Positions 51,955-60,790 of a DNA stretch of 64,000 nucleotides are shown here, piece after piece. The position numbers and the translations under genes are program-made. The notes beneath the pieces were generated by a model, which did not search any database, was not told the origin of the DNA, and saw nothing but the letters and a program-made list of their open reading frames with translations. Position 1 is the first letter of the stretch. Each line of letters opens with the position of its first letter. This DNA comes from Paenibacillus silvae (GTDB lineage Bacteria; Bacillota; Bacilli; Paenibacillales; Paenibacillaceae): NCBI RefSeq assembly GCF_014639235.1, contig NZ_BMFU01000019.1, positions 3,429-67,428 of the forward strand. Reading direction: 5' to 3'.

Positions 51955-52071
51955 GCGTAATACTTTTAAAAGCAACGACGCTTTAGTATACTATCAAACA
52001 ATAAGAACTATATAAGTTGAGCATGTAATACACAACATATATAGCGACAGAGGAAAGGGCGGCTGGCAGCA

Positions 52072-53694
52072 ATGACACACCAGATGACTACATACGCCGA
52101 CTGGAAAGCGTGGGCTGCTCAAGGCTGGACGATGCTGCCTTTTATTACGAGGTCGGATGATGGGCTGTATCATGGCGGTTTACCGCTGACGTGGGAAGCG
52201 GCATGGCAGTATGCCTCCCCTAATGCGATTGTGCTGGAAAATGGCAAGGGAGGAAGATACACATTCCTTGGCTTGAATCCCGTTTCTATCGTTTCTGGCA
52301 AAGGGCTGGAGGCCACAATTGTTGACGTATCTCAAGGAATTACTCGGACAGATCTTGGCAAGCCGCTGGACGTATTAAAAAGATGGATGGCTCCTTACCG
52401 CGCACCGAGGGTGAGTGGAGCACCGGACTTTGCAGGTGGTTGTGCCGGTTATCTCAGCTACGACGTGGCGAGGTCGCTGGAGAAGCTGCCAACACTGGCT
52501 GAAGATCATCCTACGCTGCCGGATTACTGGTGGATGCGTTTTGAAGAGATATGGGCTTACGACCATGAACAGCAGGCGCTCTTCTGTATGGTGCATCTGG
52601 AATTGAATCCAGAGCAGCAGGAGCATACGGATCTTCGCAGCCTCTATGCGGCAGCAGAGCGGCGCGCAGCAGCCATGCAGCAGCGATGGCTTCACATTTT
52701 GGGCTTTGCCCAGGCAGAAGAGCAGCAGCAGGCTCTGGAGCTGCGTCATAGACAGGTACATCTTGCATTGCGGCCGGAAGAATCGGAGCAGGAGACGGAA
52801 GGATGGCATACCACCTTCCCGCAGAAGGACTTTGAACAGGCGGTGCACAAGGTACAGGAGTATATTCGTCAAGGTGATGTGTTTCAGGTGAATTTGTCGC
52901 TCAGACATGAGAAGAAGCTGCAGTCGAGTGGTGAGCACATCTATGAATGGCTGCGGATTGTGAATCCTTCACCGTATATGGGGATGCTTCGCAGTCCAGA
53001 CTTCCAGCTGGTCAGCGGTTCGCCGGAATTACTGGTCAAAGTGGAGAATGGCAAAGTAAGCGCACGCCCGATTGCCGGAACGAGAAGAAGAGGTCGTGAT
53101 GCGGCAGAAGATCAGACGATGGCGGATGAGCTGCTTGGCAGTGAGAAGGAGCGGGCCGAGCATATTATGCTGGTTGACCTGGAGCGTAATGATATTGGAC
53201 GAATTGCTGCATATGGCACAGTCCATGTGCCTGAGCTAATGACCATCGAGAAATATTCCCATGTGATGCATCTTGTATCACAGGTAGAAGGCAGATTGGC
53301 TGAAGGAATGTCGGTATTTGATGTGATTGCCGCAACGTTTCCAGGCGGGACGATAACGGGTGCCCCTAAAGTACGCACCATGGAGATTATTGAAGAGCTT
53401 GAGCCGGTACGTAGGGGTCCATATACTGGCTCCATCGGGTGGATAGATTACAGTGGTAATATGGAGCTGAATATCATCATCCGCACCCTTGCAATTAAGG
53501 ATGGTACAGGGTATGTGCAGGCTGGTGCAGGTATTGTCATTGATTCCGACCCCTATCGTGAATACAGAGAGTGCCGGAACAAGGCCAGGGCGATGATGAG
53601 AGCTGTAAATTATAGTGAACGTGCTGAAGTAGAGTCTGAAGTCAAAGCGAAGACCAAGGAGCAGCTTGATCAGGAACAGTTCCAACGAAATTAG
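52072..53694 (+). CDS. pabB: Aminodeoxychorismate synthase component I
   Basis: Chorismate-binding enzyme that with PabA forms 4-amino-4-deoxychorismate for folate synthesis. The 540 residues show FTSLGLNP-type N-terminal sequence (YTFLGLNPVSIV), then IRQGDVFQVNLSLR, PIAGTRRRGRD, DLERNDIGR, FPGGTITGAPKVRTMEII and QAGAGIVIDSDP. These motifs are shared with anthranilate synthase TrpE; the neighbouring pabA, pabC and folP genes decide for PabB. ATG 52072 has a modest AAAGGGCGG. First gene of the folate operon. Confidence 0.92.
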   Translation: MTHQMTTYADWKAWAAQGWTMLPFITRSDDGLYHGGLPLTWEAAWQYASPNAIVLENGKGGRYTFLGLNPVSIVSGKGLEATIVDVSQGITRTDLGKPLDVLKRWMAPYRAPRVSGAPDFAGGCAGYLSYDVARSLEKLPTLAEDHPTLPDYWWMRFEEIWAYDHEQQALFCMVHLELNPEQQEHTDLRSLYAAAERRAAAMQQRWLHILGFAQAEEQQQALELRHRQVHLALRPEESEQETEGWHTTFPQKDFEQAVHKVQEYIRQGDVFQVNLSLRHEKKLQSSGEHIYEWLRIVNPSPYMGMLRSPDFQLVSGSPELLVKVENGKVSARPIAGTRRRGRDAAEDQTMADELLGSEKERAEHIMLVDLERNDIGRIAAYGTVHVPELMTIEKYSHVMHLVSQVEGRLAEGMSVFDVIAATFPGGTITGAPKVRTMEIIEELEPVRRGPYTGSIGWIDYSGNMELNIIIRTLAIKDGTGYVQAGAGIVIDSDPYREYRECRNKARAMMRAVNYSERAEVESEVKAKTKEQLDQEQFQRN

Positions 53695-53768
53695 GAGCGG
53701 CGTAACTAAACTAAAATAAATAAGGTACCTGCCGCTTGCTGCGGCGGAAGATGAGGAGGAGCGGGCAT

Positions 53769-54347
53769 ATGATTCTGGTTATCGACAATTATGATTCCTT
53801 TACGTACAACCTGGTTCAATATCTGGGTGAATTAGGGGAGACGGTGGAAGTTCGCCGCAACGACGAAATTGATCTGGCAGGCATTGAAGCGCTGGCACCG
53901 GATCATATTCTGATCTCTCCAGGGCCGTGCACACCGAATGAGGCGGGGATCAGCCTGGCGGTTATTGATCATTTTAAAGGCAGCATTCCGATCTTTGGCG
54001 TATGCCTTGGACATCAGGCTATTGGACAGGCGTTCGGCGGCAATGTTATTCGTGCGGATCGTATGATGCATGGCAAAACGTCCGAGATGCACCATCAGGG
54101 TACGTCCGTGTTTACCGGACTGCCTTCTCCGTTTACAGCAACGCGCTACCATTCCCTGATTGTAGAGCGCAGCAGTCTGCCGGATTGCCTGGAGATTACA
54201 GCGGAGACAGCAGAAGGTGAAATTATGGGTCTGCGTCACAAAAAGTATGCCATTGAAGGGGTGCAGTTCCACCCGGAATCCATTATTACAGACCATGGTC
54301 ACCAGATGCTTCGCAACTTCCTGTCACAGCAGAAGGCAACCGTATAA
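53769..54347 (+). CDS. pabA: Glutamine amidotransferase, PabA/TrpG
   Basis: Class I glutaminase that supplies ammonia to PabB. In B. subtilis the same protein also serves anthranilate synthase, so dual use is likely here. From ATG 53769 behind GAGGAGGAG it has 192 residues: MILVIDNYDSFTYNLVQYLG, the nucleophile in GVCLGHQAIG, and HPESI with catalytic His and Glu. The upstream in-frame start at 53736 is not conserved. Followed 1 base later by pabC. Confidence 0.95.
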   Translation: MILVIDNYDSFTYNLVQYLGELGETVEVRRNDEIDLAGIEALAPDHILISPGPCTPNEAGISLAVIDHFKGSIPIFGVCLGHQAIGQAFGGNVIRADRMMHGKTSEMHHQGTSVFTGLPSPFTATRYHSLIVERSSLPDCLEITAETAEGEIMGLRHKKYAIEGVQFHPESIITDHGHQMLRNFLSQQKATV

Positions 54348-54348
54348 C

Positions 54349-55242
54349 ATGCAATATGCCGCGATGAACGGAAAGCTGGTTCAGCTGGCATCAGCCGTGG
54401 TTCCTGTAACGGATCACGGCTTTTTGTACGGACTCGGGCTGTTCGAGACATTTCGGACGTACCGGGGCAGGCCCTATCTTCTGGAACGGCATCTGGAGCG
54501 AATGGCTTCCGGCTGTGCAGAGCTGGGTATCCCTTTTGAGGTCACGGCGAGTGAGGTAGCCGATTGGATATCTCGTCTGATGCAGGCGAACCAGCTTGAG
54601 GATGCTTATGTGCGTTACACCGTATCTGCTGGCGAAGCGCCGCTTGGCTTACCTTCAGGAGACTACACCTCTCCAACCCACATTGTATTGGCAAAAGCAC
54701 TGCCTGAACCATCTCCCACCCTATATGAGATTGGCAAAATACTTCAACGCCTCTCTACTCCGCGTAATACACCGGAAGGGCAAGTCAGGCTCAAGTCGCT
54801 GCATTATATGAACAGCATATTGGCAAAGCGTGAGCTTAACCATCTTGTTCAGGAGAATCGGCGAGTGCAGGGTGCAGAGGGGCTGCAGCTTACCCGGGAA
54901 GGGTTTGTTGCGGAGGGGATGGTTAGCAATGTATTCTGGGTACGCGAGCGTGTGCTCTACACGCCTTCGCTCTCCACCGGCATTCTGCCGGGCATCACCA
55001 GAGCGGTGGTCATGGAGATTGCCGCCGAGCAAGGCATTGCTTGCAAGGAAACACAGTCGCCGTGGGAGGAGCTGTGGCAGGCGGATGAAATATTTGTGAC
55101 CGGATCGGTAGCCGAATTGGTTCCGGTGACAACGCTGCGAGATCTGAACGGTCAAGAGACAACGATCAGCAGTGGACAGATTGGCCCGGTTACGGCTGTA
55201 TTATTGCGTATGTACCGGGAGAAAGCGGGGTATACTTCATGA
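54349..55242 (+). CDS. pabC: 4-amino-4-deoxychorismate lyase
   Basis: PLP fold-type IV enzyme removing pyruvate from aminodeoxychorismate to give p-aminobenzoate. The 297-residue protein has DHGFLYGLGLFETFRTYRGR, the PLP lysine in VRLKSLHYMNSILAKRE, EGMVSNVFWV and TGILPGITRAVV. ATG 54349 lies 1 base after pabA, with AGAAGG upstream; the frame open to 54217 overlaps pabA and is not used. Ends with an ATGA overlap with folP. Confidence 0.94.
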   Translation: MQYAAMNGKLVQLASAVVPVTDHGFLYGLGLFETFRTYRGRPYLLERHLERMASGCAELGIPFEVTASEVADWISRLMQANQLEDAYVRYTVSAGEAPLGLPSGDYTSPTHIVLAKALPEPSPTLYEIGKILQRLSTPRNTPEGQVRLKSLHYMNSILAKRELNHLVQENRRVQGAEGLQLTREGFVAEGMVSNVFWVRERVLYTPSLSTGILPGITRAVVMEIAAEQGIACKETQSPWEELWQADEIFVTGSVAELVPVTTLRDLNGQETTISSGQIGPVTAVLLRMYREKAGYTS

Positions 55243-56105
55243 CACTTGCACCAGTCATCTATGAACGAAAATATGAATGGGGCCCAGCTTCACTTACGCT
55301 GGGAACCCGGACACAGATTATGGGCATTTTGAACGTCACGCCAGATTCATTCTCGGATGGTGGACGCTACAATAGCGTTGAACGAGCTGTCGCTCACGCG
55401 AAGCAGATGATGGCAGACGGAGCCGATCTGATTGATATCGGCGGGGAATCGACTCGTCCTGGCTCGAAGGTTGTCAGCGCAGACGAGGAGCTTGAGCGCA
55501 TTATTCCCGTGATTGAAGCCCTGCACGCTGAAGCGCCGCACATACCGATCTCGGTGGACACCTACAAGGCAGATGTTGCGCGTCAAGCGATTCAAGCAGG
55601 CGCCCATATCATCAACGATGTATGGGGAGCCAAGGCAGATCCGGCAATGGCCCGGACTGCCGCCGAGCTGGGATGTCCTGTTATACTGATGCATAATCGT
55701 CAGACACATGATTATACCGACTATCTGCGTGATGTCGTGCGTGATGTGCAGGACAGCATTCAGCTTGCACTTGCAGCGGGTGTGCAGGAGCATCAGATTA
55801 TACTGGACCCGGGCATCGGATTTGTGAAGGATATCTCCGAGAATTTGCAGCTGATGTCTTCTCTGGGCATGCTGAATGAGCTGGGCTACCCTGTGCTGCT
55901 CGCCACTTCCCGCAAACGGTTTATCCAGCATACGCTGGATGTCGGTGCGGATGATGCGCTGGAAGGCACAGCGGCAACGGTGGCATTTGGCATTGCCCAA
56001 GGCTGCCAACTGGTGCGTGTCCATGATGTGAAGCCGATCCGGCGGACGGCGGACATGTGTGATGCGATGTTATATCGCTCTCCGGGCTTGCGGAGAAGAT
56101 CATAA
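55239..56105 (+). CDS. folP: Dihydropteroate synthase
   Basis: Joins p-aminobenzoate to hydroxymethyl-dihydropterin pyrophosphate; the sulfonamide target. TIM barrel of 288 residues with IMGILNVTPDSFSDGGRY, DLIDIGGESTRPGS, PISVDTYKADVA and ILDPGIGFVKD. Coupled to pabC through ATGA. Its substrates come from pabC and folK in the same operon. Confidence 0.97.
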   Translation: MTLAPVIYERKYEWGPASLTLGTRTQIMGILNVTPDSFSDGGRYNSVERAVAHAKQMMADGADLIDIGGESTRPGSKVVSADEELERIIPVIEALHAEAPHIPISVDTYKADVARQAIQAGAHIINDVWGAKADPAMARTAAELGCPVILMHNRQTHDYTDYLRDVVRDVQDSIQLALAAGVQEHQIILDPGIGFVKDISENLQLMSSLGMLNELGYPVLLATSRKRFIQHTLDVGADDALEGTAATVAFGIAQGCQLVRVHDVKPIRRTADMCDAMLYRSPGLRRRS

Positions 56106-56198
56106 TGGAGGACTGATACAGCCCTTCCATGGGAGAGCGAAGCGTTTTTCACATCAATTCATCTTCAATATATTTCAGATAGAGGGCGGGCGAAACGG

Positions 56199-56561
56199 AT
56201 GGACAGAATGGTGCTTCATCGTATGGAGTATTACGGGTACCACGGTGTTTTTGCAGAAGAGCGGAAGCTGGGCCAACGGTATTACATTGATCTGGAGATT
56301 GATATGGACCTGGGTGAGGCAGGGCGTAATGATGATCTGTCCAAAACAATTAATTATGCCGAGATTCATGAACTGGTGAAGCAGATGGTTGAGAACACAT
56401 CATTCCAGTTAATTGAAGCTTTGGGCGAACATATTGCATCTTCTTTACTAGACACTTATACTATTATCAATGCATTGACAGTCAAGGTGACGAAGCCTCA
56501 TCCGCCGTTTGATATTCATTTTGGAGGCGTAACGGTAGAGCTTCGCCGCTCAAGAAAGTGA
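56199..56561 (+). CDS. folB: Dihydroneopterin aldolase
   Basis: Cleaves dihydroneopterin to hydroxymethyl-dihydropterin and glycolaldehyde. The 120 residues show MVLHRMEYYGYHGVFAEERK, GQRYYIDLEIDMDLG, TINYAEIHELVKQ and a VKVTKPHPP loop. AGGGCGGG lies before ATG 56199. The stop overlaps the GTG of folK by three bases. Confidence 0.96.
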   Translation: MDRMVLHRMEYYGYHGVFAEERKLGQRYYIDLEIDMDLGEAGRNDDLSKTINYAEIHELVKQMVENTSFQLIEALGEHIASSLLDTYTIINALTVKVTKPHPPFDIHFGGVTVELRRSRK

Positions 56562-57118
56562 GAACCATTATGATTGCACATTCGACCTCTGAATCTTCAG
56601 AGGCTTATATTGCTTTGGGGGCTAATTTGGGTGATCGGGAGCAGACGCTGCTTGAGGCGCTGACGCTGCTGGATGCCCACCCTCACATATCTGTGCTGCG
56701 CTGCTCTGCTCTGTATGAGACGGAGCCGGTAGGGTATGTGGATCAGCCTGCGTTTTTGAATATGGCTGCTGCAGTTCGGACAAGTCTGGCTCCTGAGCAT
56801 TTGCTTAAAGAACTGCTGGATGTAGAGAATCGCCTTGGGCGAGTTCGGGATATTCGCTGGGGGCCGCGTACCGTAGATCTGGATTTGCTCTGGATGCACG
56901 GCGAGACGCGGGATACCGAATCGCTTCAGCTGCCGCATCCCCGGATGGGGGAGCGGGCATTTGTACTGGTGCCGCTGTCGGACATCGTGCCGCAGGACGA
57001 GACATCAGGTTTGTATACCTTTGTACACGCATCGTTGTCTGTACTGGATGGAAAGGATGGAATACAGCGTTGGAAAACATGCAATTGGCCAACCGAATCC
57101 GGGCATTCCGGAAGCTGA
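56558..57118 (+). CDS. folK: 2-amino-4-hydroxy-6-hydroxymethyldihydropteridine pyrophosphokinase
   Basis: Transfers pyrophosphate from ATP to hydroxymethyl-dihydropterin, giving the FolP substrate. Signature blocks: AYIALGANLGDREQTL, ALYETEPVGYVDQPAFLNM, VRDIRWGPRTVDLDLLW, LPHPRMGERAFVLVPL. The start is either GTG 56558, overlapping the folB stop (GTGA), or ATG 56570; sequence does not decide. The last 49 bases overlap the next gene, so the C-terminal ~16 residues are probably not conserved. 186 residues with the GTG start. Confidence 0.94.
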   Translation: MRTIMIAHSTSESSEAYIALGANLGDREQTLLEALTLLDAHPHISVLRCSALYETEPVGYVDQPAFLNMAAAVRTSLAPEHLLKELLDVENRLGRVRDIRWGPRTVDLDLLWMHGETRDTESLQLPHPRMGERAFVLVPLSDIVPQDETSGLYTFVHASLSVLDGKDGIQRWKTCNWPTESGHSGS

Positions 57119-57282
57119 AAGGGTTAACGCAGCATGAGCTGGCAGCCGAGACGGGCATATCCCTGGCCATTCTGGGAACGATTGAACGTGGAAATCGCAG
57201 GGTGACACAGCAGGAGCTCAGCAAAATTGCGGGAGTGCTTGCGATCAGTGTAGAGGAGTTACAGGGTTTCAATAATGGATAA
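57070..57282 (+). CDS. yazB: Small HTH (XRE/Cro) protein, YazB-like
   Basis: A 70-residue protein that is essentially one helix-turn-helix domain: NRIRAFRKLKGLTQHELAAE then TGISLAILGTIERGNRRVTQ. Starts at TTG 57070 behind GGAAAGGATGGA, inside the end of folK. The same gene lies between folK and dusB in B. subtilis. It lacks a sensor or dimerisation domain; target genes are unknown. Being coupled to the folate operon it may act locally, which is inference only. Confidence 0.9.
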   Translation: MENMQLANRIRAFRKLKGLTQHELAAETGISLAILGTIERGNRRVTQQELSKIAGVLAISVEELQGFNNG

Positions 57283-57300
57283 AGGGGTGAAACAGCAAGC

Positions 57301-58320
57301 ATGCTGAAGATTGGCAATATTGAAATGAAAAATCAGGTCGTTCTGGCACCGATGGCGGGGGTGTGCAACCCGGCTTTCCGTCTGATCGCCAAGGAGTTTG
57401 GTACAGGTCTTGTTTGCGCGGAGATGGTCAGCGGTAAAGCCATCGTGCATGGCAACCAGCGAACACGTGAGATGTTGTTTGTCGATGAGCGCGAGAAACC
57501 GCTTAGTCTGCAGATTTGGGGAGGCGACCGGGAATCCCTGGTTGAGGCAGCCAGAATCGTAGATCAGGAAACGAACGCAGATATAATCGATATCAACATG
57601 GGATGCCCTGTGCCAAAAGTAACCAAGTGTGATGCAGGTGCACGCTGGCTGCTGGACCCGAACAAAATTTACGAGATGGTATCCGCGGTTGTAGAAGCTG
57701 TCGAGAAACCCGTTACCGTGAAAATGCGAATCGGCTGGGATAACGAGCATATCTATGTGGTGGAAAATGCTCTTGCGGTGGAACGCGCCGGCGGAAGTGC
57801 TGTCAGCGTACACGGCCGGACTAGAGAGCAGCTGTATACCGGAACGGCGGATTGGTCACATATCAAAAATGTCAAAGAAGCCGTTTCGATTCCCGTGATC
57901 GGTAATGGTGACGTAGCTTCCCCGGAGGATGCTCGCCGCATGTTGGATGAGACCGGCTGTGATGGCGTAATGATCGGGCGTGCTGCGCTAGGAAACCCAT
58001 GGATGCTGTATAGAACAATCCAGTACCTGAGCTCTGGCCAGCTGCCTCCGGACCCGGATGCCGAAGAGAAAATTCGTGTAGCTGTCCTGCACATGGATCG
58101 ACTGATCGCACTCAAGAATGAAACGGTCGCGGTTCGTGAGATGCGTAAACATCTGGCTTGGTATTTGAAGGGATTAAAGGGATCAGCGCGAATTAAAGAC
58201 GTTATTATGGAGGGCACCAAGCGGGACGAGATGGTGGATATTCTGGAGAACTTTGTGGCTCAGCTGAAAATGGAGGGCAATCTGGAGTCCGAACCGGCAA
58301 TCGCCGAGAACGCTTCTTGA
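57301..58320 (+). CDS. dusB: tRNA-dihydrouridine synthase
   Basis: FMN enzyme that reduces uridines in tRNA D-loops with NADPH. A 339-residue TIM barrel plus helical domain: VVLAPMAGVCNPAFRLIAKE, DINMGCPVPKV with the catalytic Cys shortly after (TKCDAG), VSVHGRTREQLYTG, VIGNGDVASPEDA and GVMIGRAALGNPW. GGGGTG lies 11 bases before ATG 57301. It follows yazB by 18 bases and probably ends the folate operon. Confidence 0.95.
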   Translation: MLKIGNIEMKNQVVLAPMAGVCNPAFRLIAKEFGTGLVCAEMVSGKAIVHGNQRTREMLFVDEREKPLSLQIWGGDRESLVEAARIVDQETNADIIDINMGCPVPKVTKCDAGARWLLDPNKIYEMVSAVVEAVEKPVTVKMRIGWDNEHIYVVENALAVERAGGSAVSVHGRTREQLYTGTADWSHIKNVKEAVSIPVIGNGDVASPEDARRMLDETGCDGVMIGRAALGNPWMLYRTIQYLSSGQLPPDPDAEEKIRVAVLHMDRLIALKNETVAVREMRKHLAWYLKGLKGSARIKDVIMEGTKRDEMVDILENFVAQLKMEGNLESEPAIAENAS

Positions 58321-58368
58321 TTACCTCAGTCGGCTTGTAAAACGTTTACAGCCACAGGGGACGTAACA

Positions 58369-58397
58369 TTGACTTTTCGAGACCGTTCCCCTATAAT
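58369..58397 (+). promoter_or_regulatory. Sigma-A promoter of greA
   Basis: TTGACT (58369-58374), 17-base spacer, perfect TATAAT (58392-58397). It implies a leader of about 170 bases before the greA ATG. Confidence 0.85.
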
Positions 58398-58574
58398 TTC
58401 TCAGTATAAATTCGCCATGTGCGTTTACTAAGTATTAGTGCATCAGGAGGAATATTCTATTTCTCTGGAGAACTTCATATAGTTTTGAAGATGTATGCGG
58501 GCGGAGTTCTGTCATCAGCACTGATTCCGTTGCCGTACAATCAAATTATTCCCATGACAGGAGAATCGGTTGAG

Positions 58575-59054
58575 ATGAGCGACAAGGAAGTTATCCTTAC
58601 ACCAGAAGGACTCAAGAAGCTGGAAGAAGAACTGGAAACACTGAAATCAGTGAAGCGCCGCGAAGTGGCTGAACGGATCAAAGTAGCCATCGGCTATGGT
58701 GATATCAGTGAGAACTCCGAATATGAAGATGCGAAGAATGAGCAAGCTTTCATTGAAGGACGTATCATTACGCTGGAGAAAATGCTTCGTAATGCGCGGA
58801 TCATTAACAGTGACGAGATCGATACCGATGCCGTGAGCGTGGGTGCTACCGTTATCGTAGAAGATTTGGAGTTTGGTGACATCACGGAATATACGATTGT
58901 AGGTACTGCGGAATCCAATCCGCTTCAGAACAAGATTTCCAACGAAAGTCCTGTAGGTAAAGCCATTTTAGGCAAGAAAAAAGGTACCGTGGTTGATGTA
59001 AGTGTGCCTGCTGGCGTAATTCAATATAAAATTGTAGATATTAAAAAGCTGTAG
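58575..59054 (+). CDS. greA: Transcription elongation factor GreA
   Basis: Rescues backtracked RNA polymerase by stimulating transcript cleavage. From ATG 58575 (AGGAGA upstream) it has 159 residues, the standard size: MSDKEVILTPEGLKKLEEEL, the coiled-coil tip YGDISENSEYEDAKNEQ with its acidic residues, and the C-terminal GKKKGTVVDVSVPAGVIQYK. The same frame stays open upstream to 58419 (52 extra codons), and an AGGAGG at 58445-58450 lies within that extension without a standard start codon near it. Confidence 0.95.
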   Translation: MSDKEVILTPEGLKKLEEELETLKSVKRREVAERIKVAIGYGDISENSEYEDAKNEQAFIEGRIITLEKMLRNARIINSDEIDTDAVSVGATVIVEDLEFGDITEYTIVGTAESNPLQNKISNESPVGKAILGKKKGTVVDVSVPAGVIQYKIVDIKKL

Positions 59055-59080
59055 TAACGAAGCAGTCAGGTGCAGTAGAC

Positions 59081-59106
59081 AAAAGCTTCCTTAGGGAAGC
59101 TTTTTT
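59081..59106 (+). terminator. Intrinsic terminator after greA
   Basis: AAAAGCTTCC (59081-59090) and GGAAGCTTTT (59095-59104) form a perfect stem with a 4-base loop and trailing T. Confidence 0.93.
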
Positions 59107-59168
59107 CAACATTACGGACAAGCGTAAACGCAAGGGCTGCAATGTAAATAAGGAGATGAATACAGATC

Positions 59169-60680
59169 ATGACGGATGAAGTCTTGAATCAGGAAACCGA
59201 ACTTAGCGAGCTGTTACAGATTCGCCGCGACAAATTGGACGAGCTCCGCAACTTGGGAATCGACCCTTTTGGCCAAAAATACGTACGTACCGAAGAGGCC
59301 GGCTCCATTCTGAAGAAGTATGAAGAACTGACCAAGGAAGAGCTGGAAGAGAAGCACATCGAAGTCAGTATTGCCGGACGGATTATGGCGAAGCGGGGCA
59401 TGGGTAAAGCAAGCTTTGCGCATATTCAGGACCTGAGCGGCCGAATCCAGATCTATGTTCGTCAGGATAGCGTGCCAGAGGATAAATTTACGGCATTCAG
59501 TCTGCTTGACCTTGGAGATATCGTTGGGGTAACCGGCGTTGTTTTCAAAACGAAAACAGGCGAGACTACCATTAAAGTAAAAGACCTGGAAGTGTTGTCG
59601 AAATCACTCTACCCGCTTCCGGATAAATATCATGGTCTGACCGACGTTGAACTGCGTTATCGTCAGCGTTATGTGGATCTGATCATGAACCCTGATGTGC
59701 AGCAAACCTTCATTATGCGTTCCAAAATCATTCAATCCATGCGTCGTTACCTCGACTCCCATGGTTATCTGGAAGTGGAGACGCCGACGCTGCATGCGAT
59801 CGCAGGTGGTGCTGCGGCACGTCCGTTTATCACACATCACAATGCACTGGATATGGAACTGTACATGCGGATTGCGATTGAACTTCATCTGAAACGTCTG
59901 ATTGTTGGCGGTTTGGAAAAAGTGTATGAGATTGGCCGTGTATACCGGAATGAAGGCATGTCTACAAGACACAATCCGGAATTTACAATGATTGAGCTGT
60001 ATGAAGCTTATGCGGATTACAAGGATATCATGGCTTTGACCGAAAACCTGGTCGCTCACATCGCACAGGAAGTGCTCGGCACACAGGTCATCCAATACGG
60101 AGATCATGAAGTGAATCTGAAGCCGCAATGGCGCCGTGTTACAATGGTAGATGCCGTTAAAGAAGTAGTGGGCGTAGACTTCTCCGTGCATATGACAGAT
60201 GAGGAAGCTCATGATTTGGCCAAAAAGCACAATGTAAAAGTTGAACCACATATGACATTTGGTCATATTCTGAACGCTTTCTTTGAAGAGTTTGTTGAAG
60301 AGACATTGATTCAGCCAACCTTCATTATGGGACATCCACTTGAAATTTCGCCACTGGCGAAGAAAAGTGATGCTGACCCGCGCTTCACGGACCGCTTTGA
60401 GCTGTTTATCGTTGGACGTGAGCATGCGAATGCCTTCACCGAGCTGAATGATCCCATTGATCAGCGCCAACGCTTTGAGGCACAGATGCTGGAGAAAGAG
60501 CACGGTAATGATGAGGCACATGAGATGGATGATGACTTCATCCGTGCGCTCGAATATGGTATGCCGCCAACAGGTGGTCTAGGCATTGGTATTGACCGTC
60601 TGATCATGTTGCTGACCAATTCGCCGTCCATCCGTGACGTACTGCTTTTCCCGCATATGCGTCCACGTACACAAGAGTAA
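59169..60680 (+). CDS. lysS: Lysyl-tRNA synthetase (class II)
   Basis: Charges tRNA(Lys). The 503 residues include the OB-fold anticodon domain (VSIAGRIMAKRGMGKASFAH) and class II motifs: motif 1 SKIIQSMRRYLDSHGYLEVE, motif 2 VYRNEGMSTRHNPEFTMIEL and motif 3 GLGIGIDRLIMLL. AAGGAGATGA lies 11 bases before ATG 59169. No T-box was recognised in the short upstream gap. Confidence 0.97.
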   Translation: MTDEVLNQETELSELLQIRRDKLDELRNLGIDPFGQKYVRTEEAGSILKKYEELTKEELEEKHIEVSIAGRIMAKRGMGKASFAHIQDLSGRIQIYVRQDSVPEDKFTAFSLLDLGDIVGVTGVVFKTKTGETTIKVKDLEVLSKSLYPLPDKYHGLTDVELRYRQRYVDLIMNPDVQQTFIMRSKIIQSMRRYLDSHGYLEVETPTLHAIAGGAAARPFITHHNALDMELYMRIAIELHLKRLIVGGLEKVYEIGRVYRNEGMSTRHNPEFTMIELYEAYADYKDIMALTENLVAHIAQEVLGTQVIQYGDHEVNLKPQWRRVTMVDAVKEVVGVDFSVHMTDEEAHDLAKKHNVKVEPHMTFGHILNAFFEEFVEETLIQPTFIMGHPLEISPLAKKSDADPRFTDRFELFIVGREHANAFTELNDPIDQRQRFEAQMLEKEHGNDEAHEMDDDFIRALEYGMPPTGGLGIGIDRLIMLLTNSPSIRDVLLFPHMRPRTQE

Positions 60681-60710
60681 ATAAGGAACGTAGTCTTCGT
60701 TCATAATAGA

Positions 60711-60755
60711 AGAGGAACCTGCCCGCTTGTTTAATGCCGGGGCAAGTTCCTCTTT
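60711..60755 (+). terminator. Terminator-like hairpin after lysS
   Basis: AGAGGAAC-CT-GCCC (60711-60724) pairs with GGGC-AA-GTTCCTCT (60740-60753); only three T follow, so termination may be partial. Confidence 0.65.
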
Positions 60756-60790
60756 GGGTTTACAAAGTATTTTAAAAAGAGGTGCCCTCC

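Noticed and set aside
59055..59168. T-box leader before lysS
   Set aside because: The gap is only about 110 bases and contains the greA terminator; no T-box sequence is present.
59604..60521. 305-codon antisense frame in lysS
   Set aside because: A shadow of a highly conserved gene; composition is His/Ile/Phe-rich and without family resemblance.
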